In this document: positions 62,041 to 64,000 of the stretch, piece after piece
Position numbering within the stretch: the stretch's first letter is position 1
Layout of the letters: each line of letters starts with the position of its first letter
DNA from: Colius striatus
Lineage: Eukaryota > Chordata > Aves > Coliiformes > Coliidae
Direction of reading: 5' to 3'
DNA length: 64,000 bases
Assembly: GCF_028858725.1 (NCBI RefSeq)
Contig: NC_084759.1
Coordinates: 141,960,671 to 142,024,670, forward strand
Translations under genes and position numbers: made by a program
The notes under the pieces: generated by a model
The model's input: only the letters and a program-made list of their open reading frames with translations
The model's database searches: none
What the model was told of the DNA's origin: nothing

Positions 62041-63244
62041 TTGCCCTTGCATGTGTTTTTATAAAGTATTATGATTCTTCCTAATCCTGGGCTTTGTTCC
62101 TTTAGAAAAACACTGCAACTCGATCTCTCTCAGTTAATGTCATGGGACTGAGTTCACTCTGACTTGGCTTTAAGCAACTGATGCTCAAAACATCTGGCCC
62201 ATGTGGGTAGCAGCCATGCTGGGGAACGCAAATGCTACCAGTTATCACAAGTAAGCATGGCACCACTCAGCCCCTCGCAGTTCTCACTACTACCAACGTC
62301 CCATGGAGGTAACTGTAGCTTCAGCTGTGAAACGGCTCTCCCGCTCTCCCCCTTTGCTGCCCGGATAGGGAGAAAGCAGAGGAAATCGGAGAATTCCTGC
62401 CTGGCTGGGCTCGGGTCAAGGTAAAGAATAACAGACCCCACATGCAGTTCTGAGGGCAGGTTCTGATCGATGGCCATGCCACTTAAACAGGTTGAAACGC
62501 CTTTAATGGAAAGGCTTAAAGCCCCTTGCCATAAGCACAAGTTCTCTTCCAATTCTTTTATTGCAAGAATGGGAACAGGAAGAGAATTAATGGGGAATTC
62601 CTATGTGGTCAATTAGCCAGACCCCCCCCTTGCAGGCTCTTCTGGCAGCGGCTCGAGTGACTGATGACTGAGGCCTGCCATATGCCGACTGGGTAAACAG
62701 CGTGGAAGAACTGACGACCACAGTCAGCCAGACAGAGCAACAGATAAGGAATGGAGGGGAAATAAGAGAGGGTAATGGAGACCAACTGGAAGAAAAAGAC
62801 AGATGGAAGGAAAGGGTATATTGAGATAACAGCCAAAGACAAACAAACAAGGGCAATAAAGCCAGGAGCCACCACCACACGGACTCTGATGTGGAGTGAA
62901 GGGGTGATAGGGTCAGGACTGCCTGAAAGATAAAAGACCTCTGGTCCCCTCCCATCCCTCTCAGCCCCTTCTGAGAACCACAGAGAGCAGGGACAATCTT
63001 CTCTCCTGCCACCAGATCTCCTCGAGGTTCAAGGAGAACTTTCTCACCCATAGGAAATTTGAGTGAGGGAACACGCCAAAAGATTGCCTAAAAATCAGAA
63101 GACATCAACTGTGACACTGTCTGGGAAAGTGGGCCAAGGCTGTAAGTGGGATGGCACCCAAGGGTCACCGAGCAATGCTCACTGCTGTGTCCCCAGCACT
63201 CCTTCAGCATTAGCTTTCGGGAGTATGGAGTTACATGTGCACCT

Positions 63245-63740
63245 CCCAGAATCTCAGAAGTGAAAGCTTTACGTTTTGGAACACAGAACTAGACGAGATC
63301 TCCTTGGTTATTAAGTATGATCTCTTGCTATTGTAGGCACCACTTCAAATAATATTTTCCTTAAATGTATAGAGTGCCCTTTCAAAAGCAATTAGGGTTT
63401 TCAGCCACCATTATTCTGATCAGTACTCCAATGATAAAGTATCTTTTTCTAATTTCCAGCCAAAATGTATTCACTTTATGCCCATTTGCTATTGTGCCAA
63501 ATTGGCCTTTTGCTTGAAAAGTACTTTTCCTCCCCTATTATTACTCCCACTAACACAGACATCAGTCATATCCTCTCTCAACTCTCACTTTGCTAGGCTA
63601 AACATGGCAAGCTATTCTAGCCCCCTTTCTTAAGAAAAGATTCCTATCCCTTGGGTTAACCATAACAAGCCTTTTTTAGTCTGAGATCATTTTGCTTTAG
63701 AATATGAGAACACACAGTATTTTGGGGCCTCAAGAGAGCT
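63245..63740 (-). mobile_element. Ancient diverged CR1/L3-like LINE fragment
   Basis: The plus-strand text TCTAATTTCCAGCCAAAATG, TATGCCCATTTGCTATTGTG, TTTGCTAGGCTAAACATGGC and AGCTATTCTAGCCCCC follows, with many mismatches, the complement of old CR1 3' ends common in reptile and bird genomes. The match is from memory and family naming is tentative. Confidence 0.55.
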
Positions 63741-64000
63741 TAATACAATGGCATTAGTATTCCCTCATGTTTTATGAAATGACTTTCCCTAGTATAGTGT
63801 AGAACATTTACCACCTTCTGAGCCACATTACATCTGCAGTCATCTGCAGCTGACTGCTGCGCCCGACTCTTTTCTGTTCATTTCCTAACAACTAAAATGT
63901 TTTTCATGCAAGACCTCAAATGATGGTCTTAATGCAGTTCTATTGGATGTCATTAGCTGCTGTACAGAATTCAGATTCCCCTCAGTACTCAAGATACCTG

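Larger units (their letters stand above)
59948..64000 (-). other. WNT5B: WNT5B last intron (partial, runs off the right edge)
   Basis: Upstream of the last exon's acceptor no sequence resembling the preceding Wnt exon (the EAGRR-ending block) was found up to the window edge. The interval holds a palindromic-relic fragment near 61.69 kb, a short 10-bp tandem at 62021-62040 and an old CR1-like element from about 63.25 kb. Confidence 0.7.

Noticed and set aside
1-64000. CRISPR arrays, tRNA or rRNA genes, bacterial or phage systems
   Set aside because: No spaced direct repeats, no tRNA box A/B cloverleaf and no prokaryotic gene structure were seen; the DNA is vertebrate.

Overview
The window looks like vertebrate, specifically bird, nuclear DNA. 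The genes are split by GT-AG introns, there is one strong CpG-island promoter, and most recognisable interspersed repeats are 3' ends of CR1 LINEs carrying the avian CACAGAATCACAGAAT-type terminus. No prokaryotic features, operons, CRISPR arrays, tRNA or rRNA genes were seen.

Two protein-coding genes are well supported, both on the minus strand and in tandem. ADIPOR2 (adiponectin receptor 2) is complete. A non-coding first exon ends at 51648 inside a CpG island. Seven coding exons follow at 27795-28024 (start codon 27954-27956), 15173-15292, 13134-13305, 12277-12463, 11030-11217, 9594-9787 and 7937-8068 (stop 7937-7939). A 3' UTR of about 2.6 kb probably ends near 5325. I derived splice sites and phases by hand. 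The joined reading frame is 1155 nt (384 codons plus stop), with every junction in phase and the three zinc-ligand histidines present. WNT5B is represented only by its last coding exon (59489-59947, 152 codons). Its upstream exons lie beyond the right edge, so about 60.0-64.0 kb is read as its last intron.

Layout: 1-5.3 kb is intergenic DNA with two CR1 copies and no confident gene. 5.3-51.8 kb is ADIPOR2, mostly introns 1 (23.6 kb) and 2 (12.5 kb), with CR1 fragments, homopolymers and A/C-rich tracts. 51.3-52.1 kb is the CpG-island promoter. 52.1-59.4 kb is a short intergenic interval with decayed mammalian-interspersed-repeat-like and other ancient relics. 59.4-60 kb is the WNT5B 3' exon, and the rest is WNT5B intron ending in an old, diverged CR1-like element.

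The WNT5B-ADIPOR2 order in the same orientation matches the arrangement known on human 12p13.33, where CACNA2D4 follows in convergent orientation. If synteny holds, CACNA2D4 should approach from the left edge on the plus strand, but I found none of its exons. The two genes are not pathway partners: one is a lipid-regulating, seven-helix, ceramidase-like receptor and the other a secreted Wnt ligand. I found no convincing new biological system. The points most worth checking are small ones: an open frame through the ADIPOR2 leader, alternative poly(A) signals, an element-like block in intron 1, orientation bias of repeats and tracts, and ancient repeat relics.
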